A stretch of DNA of 47,388 bases from Sphingomonas bacterium (GCF_028292925.1 NZ_JAQGLK010000118.1:1-47388); one strand, 5' to 3'; shown: positions 35,169-44,266, counted from the stretch's first letter. Notes: generated by a model from the letters alone, not told the origin. Numbers and translations: made by a program.

Positions 35169-36152
35169 TTGAAGCCGATGCACCGGATCGTCACCGCGGC
35201 CGCCGTGGCCGCGACCGTCGCCTGCCCCACCGGCGTTTGGGCACAGGGCCGCGACTTCCCCGTCGCCGCGACGCCGGTGCTGGAGGATCGCTTCCCATCC
35301 GTTCCCGTCGCCTTTCCGCAAGGCGTAAAGGCGTGGCGTGACATCGTCTATCAGGCGGTGCCCGGCTTTCGGCCCCAGATAATCGACGTCTACGTTCCCG
35401 CCGCCCCGGGGCCGCATCCGCTGATCCTCTACATCCACGGTGGCGGCTGGATGGGCGGGCACACCCGCCACTCGGGCGCGCTGGCCGATTTTCCCAAGGT
35501 GCTGGCCGCGCTGGCGGCGGAAGGCTTCACGGTCGCCAGCCTGGAATATCGGCTCTCGGGCGAGGCGCGCTTCCCGGCGCAGCTCCAGGATTCGAACGCG
35601 GCGCTGCGTTTCCTGCGGGCGCATGCGCGCGACTACAAGATCGATTCCACCAAGGTGGGGGTCTGGGGCGGGTCGGCAGGCGGCCACCTCGCCGCGCTGA
35701 CGGCGTTGGCGCCGCGCGACACCATGCTGGATCCCGCCTCGGCAGGCGATGGCGGCGTGCAGGCGGCGGTGACGTGGTACGGCGTGTACGACTTCGCGGG
35801 AATGTCGGCGACGCCCGATGGTAACGCCGCCGGCGTGCGCCTGCTCGGCTGCGAGGGCGCGTGCTCCCCCGATCGGATCGCTGCCGTCAGCCCGGTCACC
35901 TACATCGACGCCAAGGACCCGCCGTTCCTGCTGATCCACGGCGACGACGACAGGACGGTGCCGGTCTCCCAGTCCCACATCGGCGAGGCGGCGCTGCGCA
36001 AGGCCCGCGTTCCGGTCGAGGCGATCTACATTCCGGGCGTCGATCACAGCTTCATCGGCAAGACGCCAGATGCGACCCGCGCGGCCACACTCAAGGCGAT
36101 CGACGCTACCTTCGACTTCTTCCACAAAACGCTGGGAGTACCGCAGCGGTGA
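35169..36152 (+). CDS. Exported alpha/beta-hydrolase, feruloyl-esterase-like
   Basis: 327 residues with a signal peptide (IVTAAAVAATVACPTGVWAQ). HGGGW (90-94) is the oxyanion motif; the nucleophile S169 is in WGGSAGGHL; HGDDDRTVP and GVDHSF hold the acid and His. This arrangement fits the BD-FAE / acetylxylan-esterase group that acts on feruloyl and acetyl esters. The TTG at 35169 is the likely start: GGGGAGG sits seven bases upstream, while the next ATG is 16 bases away. First gene of a four-gene operon. It probably cleaves an ester in the periplasm; the acyl and alcohol parts are not known. Confidence 0.87.
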   Translation: MKPMHRIVTAAAVAATVACPTGVWAQGRDFPVAATPVLEDRFPSVPVAFPQGVKAWRDIVYQAVPGFRPQIIDVYVPAAPGPHPLILYIHGGGWMGGHTRHSGALADFPKVLAALAAEGFTVASLEYRLSGEARFPAQLQDSNAALRFLRAHARDYKIDSTKVGVWGGSAGGHLAALTALAPRDTMLDPASAGDGGVQAAVTWYGVYDFAGMSATPDGNAAGVRLLGCEGACSPDRIAAVSPVTYIDAKDPPFLLIHGDDDRTVPVSQSHIGEAALRKARVPVEAIYIPGVDHSFIGKTPDATRAATLKAIDATFDFFHKTLGVPQR

Positions 36153-37738
36153 TGCGGCGGCTCGCCAGGCTCGCGCTCGCCGCATCGGCGCTGGTCTCCG
36201 CCAGCGTCACGGCGGCGCAGCGCGGGCAGGACGCGATCGAAATCGATGGCGGGCGCATCGATGGTGTGTCGCTGCCATCCGGCGTGTCGGCATGGCTCGG
36301 CATACCGTTCGCGGCGCCACCAGTTCGTCAGCTGCGCTGGAAACCGCCGCAGCCCGTCGCCCCATGGCGAGGCACACGCCACGCCGATCGCTTCGCGCCG
36401 GAATGCCTTCAGCCGCTGCGCGGATCGCGCCAGAACCACTATTTCGGCGAGGAGGCGACGAGCGAGGATTGCCTCTACCTCAACATCTGGGCGCCTCCCG
36501 CGGCCCGCGGCGCGCCAGTGATCGTCTGGATCTACGGCGGTGGCTTCAACATCGGCTCGGCGAGCATGGCCAATTATTCGGGCGAGCCGCTTGCTCAAGC
36601 GGGCGTGGTCCGGGTCAACCTGGCCTACCGGGTCGGCCCCCTGGGGTTCCTCGCCCACCCCCAGCTGAGCCGTGAATCCGGCTATGGGAGTTCGGGCAAT
36701 TACGGGCTGATGGATCAGATCGCCGCGCTGCAGTGGGTGAAGCGCAACATCCGGCGCTTCGGCGGCGACCCTGGCAACGTCACCATTGTTGGCCAGTCCG
36801 CCGGATCGATGTCCGTCACGCTCCTGCAGATGAGCCCGCTCGCCAGGGGACTGTTCAACCGGGTGGTGGGCATGAGCGGCAGCCCGTTCGGTGGCATGCT
36901 CGGCCCCGCCCCGCTCGCCACCGCCGAGGCACAGGGCGTCAGGCTGCAGAACGAGGTTGGCGCCGCCTCTCTGGCCGAGCTTCGCGCCATACCGGGCGAT
37001 CGGATCATCGCCGCCACGACGCCGCGCGACGCGATCGTCGCTGACGGTCATGTCGTCACCGGCACTGCCGAGCAAGTGTTCGCAGCCCGCCGTCAGGCCG
37101 ACGTGCCGGCTCTGATCGGCTATACGCTGGACGAGAGCTTCCGGCCGCTCGGCCCGGTCCGCGACCGGCGCGGGCTGGAGCGCGCAGCCCGGCAGCAGTT
37201 CGGCGCTCAGGCCGACGCGATTCTAGCGGCCTATGCCAGCGGCGATCCCACGCGCGCCGCCGCCGACATTGCCCGCGATGCGAGCGTCGGCGCGCAGATG
37301 GCGGCATGGGCGACGCACCAGCAGCGGTTCGGCACGGCGCCTGCGTACGCTTATCTTTTCACGCGGCGCCAGCCCTATGCCGCCGGCATCACGTTCAGCG
37401 ATCACGATCCCGCGACTGTCGGCGCGTACCACAGCGGCGACGTGCCTTACTGGCTGCGCACCCGCGGCTCGCTCGACCTGTTCCGAAAAACGCGGGCGTG
37501 GGAGCCGGGCGACGTTTCGCTGGAGGCCGAAATGTCGGCAGCCTTGCTTTCCTTTGCGCGCAGCAGCGTCCCCGTCAGCCCGGCACTCGGCCGGTGGCCG
37601 GCGTTCGATGCGGCCGAGCCCAGGCTCGTGTGGCTCGCTCCCGAAAGCCGCGTGGTCGCATGGCCACACTTCACCGACATGCGCCTGTTCCCGAGCGCCG
37701 CTGCAACGCGCCCCGGCGGCGCGCGGCCGCGCGATTGA
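36152..37738 (+). CDS. Exported type-B carboxylesterase
   Basis: 528 residues with a signal peptide (first 22). The type-B signatures are clear: SEDCLYLNIW (104-113), GGGFNIGS oxyanion loop, nucleophile S216 in VGQSAGSMS, an acidic member around YTLDES and the His in AYHSGDVPYW. C85 and C107 match the family's first disulfide. The start overlaps the previous stop by one base. Having two unrelated exported esterases side by side suggests attack on a compound with more than one ester, or on several related esters. Confidence 0.92.
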   Translation: MRRLARLALAASALVSASVTAAQRGQDAIEIDGGRIDGVSLPSGVSAWLGIPFAAPPVRQLRWKPPQPVAPWRGTRHADRFAPECLQPLRGSRQNHYFGEEATSEDCLYLNIWAPPAARGAPVIVWIYGGGFNIGSASMANYSGEPLAQAGVVRVNLAYRVGPLGFLAHPQLSRESGYGSSGNYGLMDQIAALQWVKRNIRRFGGDPGNVTIVGQSAGSMSVTLLQMSPLARGLFNRVVGMSGSPFGGMLGPAPLATAEAQGVRLQNEVGAASLAELRAIPGDRIIAATTPRDAIVADGHVVTGTAEQVFAARRQADVPALIGYTLDESFRPLGPVRDRRGLERAARQQFGAQADAILAAYASGDPTRAAADIARDASVGAQMAAWATHQQRFGTAPAYAYLFTRRQPYAAGITFSDHDPATVGAYHSGDVPYWLRTRGSLDLFRKTRAWEPGDVSLEAEMSAALLSFARSSVPVSPALGRWPAFDAAEPRLVWLAPESRVVAWPHFTDMRLFPSAAATRPGGARPRD

Positions 37739-38823
37739 GGTGGAAAGCCCTATCGGCGCTTGCGGCGGCGCTGCTGGCGACGGCGCCGGCGGCCGCGCAG
37801 AACTGCGCACCCGATGCCGAACTCGCCTACGTCTGCGGCCCCGAGAAGCCCGAAGACCTGCTTGCCATCCCGGGTACACCATGGCTGATCGCGAGCGGCT
37901 TCGCGGCCGGCGCCGGACTCAAGCTGATCGACACCCGCACGCGCACCTACACGCCGTGGTTCACCGCCGCGCCGGGGCAGATCGCGCCGGACCGCCGCGC
38001 CTTTCCGGCCTGCCCGGGCCCGCTCGATCCGCGTCTCTTCAACGCCCGTGGCCTGTCGCTGCGGAAGCTTGGCAACGGCACCTGGCGGCTGCTCGTCGTC
38101 AATCATGGCGGTCGGGAATCGATCGAGGCATTCGACGTGGCGGAGACAGCGGGTGAACCGAAGCTCGCCTGGCGCGGCTGCCTGCCAATGCCGCCGGGCC
38201 AGGTCGGCAACAGCGTCGCCGGCTTCGCCGATGGCACCGTGCTCGTCACCGTCCTCACCCGCCCCGGCACGACCATCGCCGACTTCGTCGCCGGCAAGGC
38301 AACCGGGGGCGTCTGGGAACATCGCCCCGGCGGCGGCGGCTTCCGCCTGCTCCCCGGCACCGGGCTGCCCGGCAATAACGGGATCGAGATCGATCCCGAC
38401 CAGCGACGCTTCTACGTCGTCGCCTTTGGCTGGCACGCCGTCGTCGTTTTCGACCGGCACGACACGCGCATCCCGGTCGCGCGGATCGACGCGCCCGACT
38501 TCATGCCCGACAACATCCACTGGAGCGGTGACCGCCTGCTGCTCGCGGGCATGCGGCTCGACGAGCCGACGTGCGGCGGGCTGCGGCGTATCACCGGGGG
38601 AGTCGCCGATCCGATGCTCTGCCATCGGGGCTGGATCGTGGGCGAGATGGACATCACCGCCGGGAGGATCCGCACCGTCGCCTACGGGGGGCCGCAACCC
38701 GGCTTCAACGGCCTTTCGGCGGCAACGATCGTCGGTGACCAACTATGGCTCGGCTCATTCCAGTCGAGCCGTGTCGCGATCGTCCGCGACTGGAAAGCAC
38801 CTCTCGAGGGCCCTCTGCCATGA
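37735..38823 (+). CDS. Exported paraoxonase/SMP-30-like propeller protein
   Basis: About 362 residues. The start is probably the TTG at 37735, overlapping the esterase stop (TTGA); it gives a signal peptide MRWKALSALAAALLATAPAA. The blades FNARGLSLRKLGNG ... LLVVNHGGRESIEAFD, then GQVGNSVAGFADGTVLVT and GNNGIEIDPDQRRFYVV, recall the paraoxonase pattern (FNPHGIS, LLVVNHP, ND.VA, NGI..SPD). Paraoxonases are calcium lactonases/arylesterases. It may open a lactone such as quinide or act as an arylesterase, but the family link rests on motif resemblance only. Strict ATG starts are absent in this frame. Confidence 0.72.
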   Translation: MRWKALSALAAALLATAPAAAQNCAPDAELAYVCGPEKPEDLLAIPGTPWLIASGFAAGAGLKLIDTRTRTYTPWFTAAPGQIAPDRRAFPACPGPLDPRLFNARGLSLRKLGNGTWRLLVVNHGGRESIEAFDVAETAGEPKLAWRGCLPMPPGQVGNSVAGFADGTVLVTVLTRPGTTIADFVAGKATGGVWEHRPGGGGFRLLPGTGLPGNNGIEIDPDQRRFYVVAFGWHAVVVFDRHDTRIPVARIDAPDFMPDNIHWSGDRLLLAGMRLDEPTCGGLRRITGGVADPMLCHRGWIVGEMDITAGRIRTVAYGGPQPGFNGLSAATIVGDQLWLGSFQSSRVAIVRDWKAPLEGPLP

Positions 38824-40673
38824 TCAACGCCATTGCCACCGTCTCGCTCAGCGGCACGCTCGAGGACAAGTTGTTGGCCGCCGCCGGTGCGGGATTCGCC
38901 GGGGTGGAAATATTCGACACCGATTTCCTCGCGTCGCCGCTCTCGGCGCGCGAGGTCCGCGCGCTGCTCGACGAGCTCGGGCTCGATTGCGTGCTCTACC
39001 AGCCGCTCCGCGATTTCGAGGGGCTGCCGGATCCGCACCGCGCCCGCGCCTTCGCCCGCGCCCGCCAGAAGTTCGAGGTCATGCGCGAGCTGCGCTGCGA
39101 CCGCATCTTGCTCTGCTCGAGCTGCTCGCCCCTCGCTTCGCCCGATCGGGCCAGGATCGTCGCCGACTTCCGCGAACTGGCCGACGTTGCGGCCGAATAC
39201 GGCGTCACTGTCGGCTATGAGGCGCTCGCATGGGGGCTTCACGTCTACGATCACCGCCAGGTGTGGGAGATCGTCCGCGAAGTCGATCACCCCAATTTCG
39301 GCATCCTGCTCGACAGCTTCCATTCGCTCGCGCGTGGTATACCCAGCGAGTCGATACGCCAGATCACGCCGGATAAGCTGGTGTTCGTCCAGCTCGCCGA
39401 TGCGCCTCTGCTGGACATGGGGCACCTCTACTGGAGCCGTCACTTCCGCAATCTGCCCGGCCAGGGCAATTTCGACCTGACCGGCTACGTCGCCGAGATC
39501 CTGCGCATCGGCTATAACGGTCCGCTCAGCCTGGAAATCTTCAACGACAGGTTTCGTGCCAACTCGGCGCCGATGGTCGCCCGCGATGGCGTGCGCGCGC
39601 TCGATGCGCTGCGCGACGCGGCATTCCGCGCGATCGGCCGGCCGGCGACGATGCCCGCGCGGGCCGCGATCGACCGGATCGAGTTCGTCGAGTTCGCGGT
39701 GCTCGACGGGGACCGCGCCGAGCTCACGGCGATGCTCCACGCCGCCGGCTTTGCGTGCGTCGGCCGCCACCGCAGCAAAGCGGTGGAGCTGTGGCGCAAC
39801 GGAGCCGCCAACTTCGTCCTCAACTTCGCCGAAGAGGGCTTCGCCGCCGCCTATGGCCTGACCCACGGCACCGCGATCTGCGCGATCGGGCTTGTCGTCG
39901 CCGACGGCGCCGCGACGATGGCGCGGGCCGACGCGCTCGGTATCGAGCGGCAGGCCAGCGACCTGCCGGCGATGCCTGCGTTGCGCGGCGTTGCCGGTAG
40001 CCTTGTCTACGTGCTGGACCGCGAGGCGGCGCGGACGATCTGGGCAGACGAGTTCGTGCTGGAGCCCGCGGCCGACCTGTTGCGCGACGTCGTGGCGATC
40101 GATCATCTCGCCGCCGCAGTCAGCAACGACGAATTTCTGTCGTGGCAACTCTACTGGCGGGCGCTGTTCGACGTCGATGTCCAGACGCCTCAGGACGTTA
40201 TCGACCCCAACGGCCTCGTCCAGAGCCAGGCCGTGCAGAACAAGAGCGGCACCTTCCGCCTGACGCTGAACAGCACTGATGCGCGCGAGGCGCTGTCATC
40301 GCGGTTCCTCAGCCAGTCGTTCGGTGCAGGATTTCAGCATCTGGCGCTCCGCGTGCGCGATCTCGCCAGCGCGGCCGGGCTGCGCGAGACGCGGGGCATG
40401 GAGCGGCTGCCGGTCCCCGCCAACTACCAGGACGATGTCGCGGCGCGGTTCGGGCTCGATCCCACGGCGAGCGCGGAACTGCGCGACCACGATCTGCTGA
40501 TCGACGAGGACGGGGCGGGACGCCGTTATCGTCAATTCTACAGCCGGGCCTTTCACCGCACCTTCTTTTTCGAGTTCGTCGAACGGGACGGCTATGAGGG
40601 CTACGGCGCGCCCAATGCGCAGATCCGCCTCGCCGCCCAGAGCCGCTTCCGCCCCGCTACGTCCGCCAACTAA
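38820..40673 (+). CDS. quiC: 3-Dehydroshikimate dehydratase with VOC domain (QuiC/QsuB type)
   Basis: 617 residues, two domains. Residues 1-275 form a xylose-isomerase-like TIM barrel with metal ligands E134 (GYEALAWG), D165 (LLDSFHS), Q191 (FVQLADAP) and E239 (SLEIFND), the same set and numbering I recall for Pseudomonas putida QuiC1. Residues 285-617 form an HPPD-like VOC domain with its own metal triad H429 (DHLAAAV), H507 (QHLALRV) and E585 (FFEFVER). It converts 3-dehydroshikimate to protocatechuate; the role of the second domain in this family is unclear. ATGA overlap with the preceding gene. Its end overlaps the convergent MFS gene by 4 bases. Confidence 0.93.
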   Translation: MINAIATVSLSGTLEDKLLAAAGAGFAGVEIFDTDFLASPLSAREVRALLDELGLDCVLYQPLRDFEGLPDPHRARAFARARQKFEVMRELRCDRILLCSSCSPLASPDRARIVADFRELADVAAEYGVTVGYEALAWGLHVYDHRQVWEIVREVDHPNFGILLDSFHSLARGIPSESIRQITPDKLVFVQLADAPLLDMGHLYWSRHFRNLPGQGNFDLTGYVAEILRIGYNGPLSLEIFNDRFRANSAPMVARDGVRALDALRDAAFRAIGRPATMPARAAIDRIEFVEFAVLDGDRAELTAMLHAAGFACVGRHRSKAVELWRNGAANFVLNFAEEGFAAAYGLTHGTAICAIGLVVADGAATMARADALGIERQASDLPAMPALRGVAGSLVYVLDREAARTIWADEFVLEPAADLLRDVVAIDHLAAAVSNDEFLSWQLYWRALFDVDVQTPQDVIDPNGLVQSQAVQNKSGTFRLTLNSTDAREALSSRFLSQSFGAGFQHLALRVRDLASAAGLRETRGMERLPVPANYQDDVAARFGLDPTASAELRDHDLLIDEDGAGRRYRQFYSRAFHRTFFFEFVERDGYEGYGAPNAQIRLAAQSRFRPATSAN

Positions 40674-41971
40674 GGCGCGATCACGATCCGCTTCACGTCT
40701 CCCAAAACGACGAGGTAGGCGAGCGCGCCGATCAGCGCGATCGCGGCGATGAAGGCCAGCGCGTAGAAAAAGCTGCCGGTGCCGGCGACGATCGCGCCGA
40801 TCGCGATCGGCGTCACGATCCCGGCGAGGTTCGCGGCGAGGTTGAAGACACCGCCGGTAACACCAAGCATTCCCTCCGGCGCGATGTCGGACACCAGCGT
40901 CCAGCCGAGCGCCGCCATCCCCTGCGCGAAGAAGGCGACGCTGAGTATGGCGATCACGATATTGTTGTCGTCGACGAAGTTGGCAGCGACGATCGTCGAG
41001 GCGAGCAGCAGCCCGAGGATGATCGGCAGCTTGCGCGCGACGTTGGGCGAGTAACCCTGGCGCAGCATGCGATCCGACCACCAGCCGCCGAACAGCACGC
41101 CGATCGAGGCGGCGATGAACGGCATCACGGCGAAGAAGCCGATCTTGAGCCAGTCCATGTGCCGCTCGGTCGCCAGGTAGGTCGGGAACCAGGTGAGGAA
41201 GAAAACGAGCGTCGAATTGCCGGCGAACTGCCCGATGCAGATGCCCCACATCTGGCGGTGCTGCAGCAGCCGGCTTGCGGCGCGCCAATCGAACTTCTGC
41301 ATCGCCGGCTGCGCGACCAGGCCGCCGCCGGCAACGATCAGGTCGATCTCGGCGGCGTTGGCGCGGCTCTCCGGCGGATCGCGATACTTGATCCACCAGA
41401 CCAGGGCAAAGACCAGGCCGAGGACGCCCGCGGCCACGAACAGGCTCCGCCAACCGAACGCCGCCATCATCGCGAACAACAGCGGGCTGAGGAACGCCAG
41501 ACCGATATACTCGCCCACGGTGTAGACGCCGGTGGCGAACGCCCGCTCCTGCCGCGGAAACCAGGTCGCGACGACCCGGCTGTTCGCGGGAAAGCACGGG
41601 CTCTCGGCGACGCCTAGCAGCAGTCGCAGCCCGAGCAGCGAGCCGATCCCGCCCACCAATGCCTGGCACAGCGTGAAGAACGACCAGAAGCCGGCGGAAA
41701 GACAATAGGTGAGCCGGGTGCCGAAACGATCGAGGAACACGCCGCCGGGCACCTGCGAGGCGGCATAGGTCCAGCTGAAGGCCGAGAACACGATGCCCAT
41801 CAATGCCGGGCTGATATCGAGTTCGGTGGTGAGTGCCGGTGCGGCGATGCCGAGGATCGTCCGGTCGAGATAATTGATCAGCGTGCCGGTGGCGATGAGC
41901 GCGAGCGCGGCGTAGCGCACCCGCGTCGGGCGCTCGGCGGAATGGGCGGCAGCATGGGTGGCGCCGCTCAT
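40670..41971 (-). CDS. MFS transporter, anion/cation symporter family
   Basis: Twelve-helix carrier of 433 residues. NYLDRTILGIAAPAL in helix 1, FLDRFGTRL, GVAESPCFPANSRVVATWFP and the segment SDIAPEGMLGVTGGVFNLAANLAGI are typical of the ACS family (glucarate, hexuronate, tartrate and phthalate carriers), which import organic anions with protons. Its promoter contains the perfect copy of the ACGAACTAGTTCGT palindrome, so it belongs to the same regulon as the receptor. Quinate, shikimate or dehydroshikimate is the likely cargo by context. Confidence 0.88.
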   Translation of the reverse strand: MSGATHAAAHSAERPTRVRYAALALIATGTLINYLDRTILGIAAPALTTELDISPALMGIVFSAFSWTYAASQVPGGVFLDRFGTRLTYCLSAGFWSFFTLCQALVGGIGSLLGLRLLLGVAESPCFPANSRVVATWFPRQERAFATGVYTVGEYIGLAFLSPLLFAMMAAFGWRSLFVAAGVLGLVFALVWWIKYRDPPESRANAAEIDLIVAGGGLVAQPAMQKFDWRAASRLLQHRQMWGICIGQFAGNSTLVFFLTWFPTYLATERHMDWLKIGFFAVMPFIAASIGVLFGGWWSDRMLRQGYSPNVARKLPIILGLLLASTIVAANFVDDNNIVIAILSVAFFAQGMAALGWTLVSDIAPEGMLGVTGGVFNLAANLAGIVTPIAIGAIVAGTGSFFYALAFIAAIALIGALAYLVVLGDVKRIVIAP

Positions 41972-42043
41972 GCGCGCCGCCTCCGGCGAGCGTCAGATCC
42001 CGAGCAGCCTGCCATATCCCCTCCAAAGCTTTGCTTTTGCAAT

Positions 42044-42072
42044 GTAGGTAACGAACTAGTTCGTCCCGTCAA
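42044..42072 (-). promoter_or_regulatory. MFS promoter with perfect TetR-type palindrome (site 3)
   Basis: On the minus strand TTGACG (42067-42072) is a good -35; the -10 is weak (ACCTAC or CCTACA at 17-18 bases). Between them lies ACGAACTAGTTCGT (42051-42064), a perfect 14-base palindrome, about 80 bases before the MFS start codon. It is the strongest of three related sites. Confidence 0.7.
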
Positions 42073-42220
42073 CTGCGGTGGCTGGCCTGGTCCATGGAAA
42101 CCGGCGTCCGTGGCGGCAGGAGTGGACACCCAGGACAAGCTCGGTATCGATCGACCCTTGGCGTAGGGATGCCGGCTGCAATGCCGCGTTCGGCAACGCA
42201 ACGAAAGTGAAGGCAGACGC

Positions 42221-42559
42221 GTGGCCCGCAAGCAATCCAGACGTGACCCCTACGAAGAGTCAGATAGCGAGAACGAGGCGCCGGCAGTAGCGCCCCCATG
42301 CTGGCTCTGTGGACGGCCGACCGGCAAGACCATCGTCTGGCACCATCCCGTGCCTAAGAGCCGGGGCGGTCGCGACGTCGTGCCCATGCACCCGATTTGC
42401 CAGCAGACGGTGACAGCTCATTTCACCAATTCGGAACTGCAGCGTCACGGGATGGATGTGGAGGCCTTGCTGGACAACCCCGCCATCCGAAAGTTCGTCG
42501 ACTGGGTGGCGAAGAAAGACCCCGATTTCAGCGCCACATTGACCAAGAAACAGCGCTGA
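42221..42559 (+). CDS. Small HNH-fold protein
   Basis: 112 residues. C27-x2-C30, then WHHPVPKSRGG (H41, H42), MHPIC (H57, C60) and H67 give an HNH / zinc-ribbon nuclease-like core (CxxC ... HH.P.S.GG ... H..C). The N-terminus is charged and disordered-looking. It starts at GTG 42221 with GAAGG upstream. Stand-alone small HNH proteins are common in alphaproteobacteria; whether it is an active nuclease is unknown. It is not obviously tied to its catabolic neighbours. Confidence 0.8.
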   Translation: MARKQSRRDPYEESDSENEAPAVAPPCWLCGRPTGKTIVWHHPVPKSRGGRDVVPMHPICQQTVTAHFTNSELQRHGMDVEALLDNPAIRKFVDWVAKKDPDFSATLTKKQR

Positions 42560-42565
42560 TAAGGA

Positions 42566-44266
42566 TCAGTGCACCGCGGCTTCATGGACGCCGATGCCTG
42601 TTTCGGACCGAAGCCGCTGGTCGGGATAGCCCGCCTTGTCGATCGCTGCGCGGGGCGACCTGTCGAGCCTCGATATCGCCCAGATCGCGAAGAACCCGGC
42701 GGGAACCGAGAACAAAGCCGGCGAGCTGTACGGAAAGATCGCCTGCTCGAACCCGAATACGGCGACCCAGATCACCGGCGACAGCACGGTCAGCCCGAAC
42801 GCCGCCAGCAAACCGATCGCGCCGCCCCACGCCGCGCCTCTGGTCGTGCACCCCTCCCACAACAGCGACATCACCAGCACCGGGAAGTTGCCCGAGGCGG
42901 CGAGCGCGAAAGCCAGGCTCACCATGAACGCGACATTCTGCTTTTCGAAGACGACGCCGAGCAGGATCGCCGTGATGCCGAGCAGGATCGTGGTGATCCG
43001 CGACACGCGCAGTTCCTTCGCTGGATCGGCCGATCCCTTGCGGATCACGCTGGCATAGATGTCGTGCGAGATTGCGGAGGCGGCCGACAGCGTCAGCCCT
43101 GCCACCACCGCCAGGATCGTCGCGAACGCCACCGCCGAGATGAAGCCCAGGAACAGGTTGCCGCCGATCGCGTGGGCGAGGTGCATCACCGCCATATTGT
43201 TGCCGCCGCGCAACGCGCCGCCGGCACCGACATAATCGGGGTTGAACGAGATCAGCACGATCGCGCCGAACCCCAGGATGAAGGTGAGCGCGTAGAAGTA
43301 GCCGATCCACACCGTCGCCCACATGATCGACTTGCGGGCTTCGCGGGCGTTCGGGACGGTGAAGAAGCGCATCAGGATGTGCGGCAGCCCCGCTGTCCCC
43401 AGCATCAGCGCGAAACCGAACGAAAGCGCCGAAATCGGATCCTTGATGAACCCACCAGGCCCCATGATCGAGCGCCCCTTTGCGGCAGCCTCGTCGGGAG
43501 GCAGGCCGCTATCCGCCGCCAGCCTTGTCTTGACCGCGACCGCGCGGGCGAACAGCGCCTCGAACGAGAAGCCGACATGCGCCATGACACCCAGGACGAG
43601 GAAGGTCGCGCCGCACAGCAGCATCACCGCCTTGATGATCTGCACCCACGATGTCGCGCGCATCCCGCCGAACAGCACATAGACCATCATCAGCCCACCG
43701 ACGACGGTGATCGCGTAGAGATAGGGCAGCCCGAACAGCAATTGGACGAGCTGCCCGGCGCCGACCATCTGGGCAATCAGGTAGAAGGCGACGACGAGCA
43801 GCGTGCTGATCGCCGCGAAGCTCCGCACCGGCCCCTGGAGGAAGCGGTACGAAGCCACATCGGCAAAGGTGAAGCGACCGAGGTTGCGCACCTTTTCGGC
43901 GATGAGGAACAGGACGATCGGCCAGCCGACCAGAAAGCCGATCGCGTAGATCAGCCCGTCATAGCCATCGTTGAAGATCTGCGCGCTGATGCCGAGGAAC
44001 GAGGCGGCGGAGCAATAATCGCCGGCCATCGCCAGACCGTTCTGAAAGCCGGTGATGCCGCCGCCGGTGTAGAAATCGGAAACGGTGCGCGTCCGCCGCG
44101 CCGCAGCGCCGGTGATCCACAACGTGATCGCGACGAAGCCGCCGAACATCAGGATCGCAGTCCAGTTGGTCGGCTGCCGCTGGACCGCGCCGGCGATCGC
44201 GGCACTCGCGCCGGTCGCCCAGGCGAGCAGCACGAGCAGCGCCGCGCTCCGCCACAGGCTCCACAT
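42566..44266 (-). CDS. actP: Cation/acetate symporter ActP
   Basis: Sodium/solute symporter family protein of 566 residues with about 13 membrane segments. [29 protein letters not shown] is the diagnostic ActP start, preceded by an additional N-terminal hydrophobic segment like a signal sequence; [28 protein letters not shown] is the SSS signature. Takes up acetate and related short acids. It starts with a one-base overlap with the DUF485 partner, the conserved yjcH-actP order; the acs gene is at 16.3 kb rather than adjacent. Confidence 0.95.
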   Translation of the reverse strand: MWSLWRSAALLVLLAWATGASAAIAGAVQRQPTNWTAILMFGGFVAITLWITGAAARRTRTVSDFYTGGGITGFQNGLAMAGDYCSAASFLGISAQIFNDGYDGLIYAIGFLVGWPIVLFLIAEKVRNLGRFTFADVASYRFLQGPVRSFAAISTLLVVAFYLIAQMVGAGQLVQLLFGLPYLYAITVVGGLMMVYVLFGGMRATSWVQIIKAVMLLCGATFLVLGVMAHVGFSFEALFARAVAVKTRLAADSGLPPDEAAAKGRSIMGPGGFIKDPISALSFGFALMLGTAGLPHILMRFFTVPNAREARKSIMWATVWIGYFYALTFILGFGAIVLISFNPDYVGAGGALRGGNNMAVMHLAHAIGGNLFLGFISAVAFATILAVVAGLTLSAASAISHDIYASVIRKGSADPAKELRVSRITTILLGITAILLGVVFEKQNVAFMVSLAFALAASGNFPVLVMSLLWEGCTTRGAAWGGAIGLLAAFGLTVLSPVIWVAVFGFEQAIFPYSSPALFSVPAGFFAIWAISRLDRSPRAAIDKAGYPDQRLRSETGIGVHEAAVH

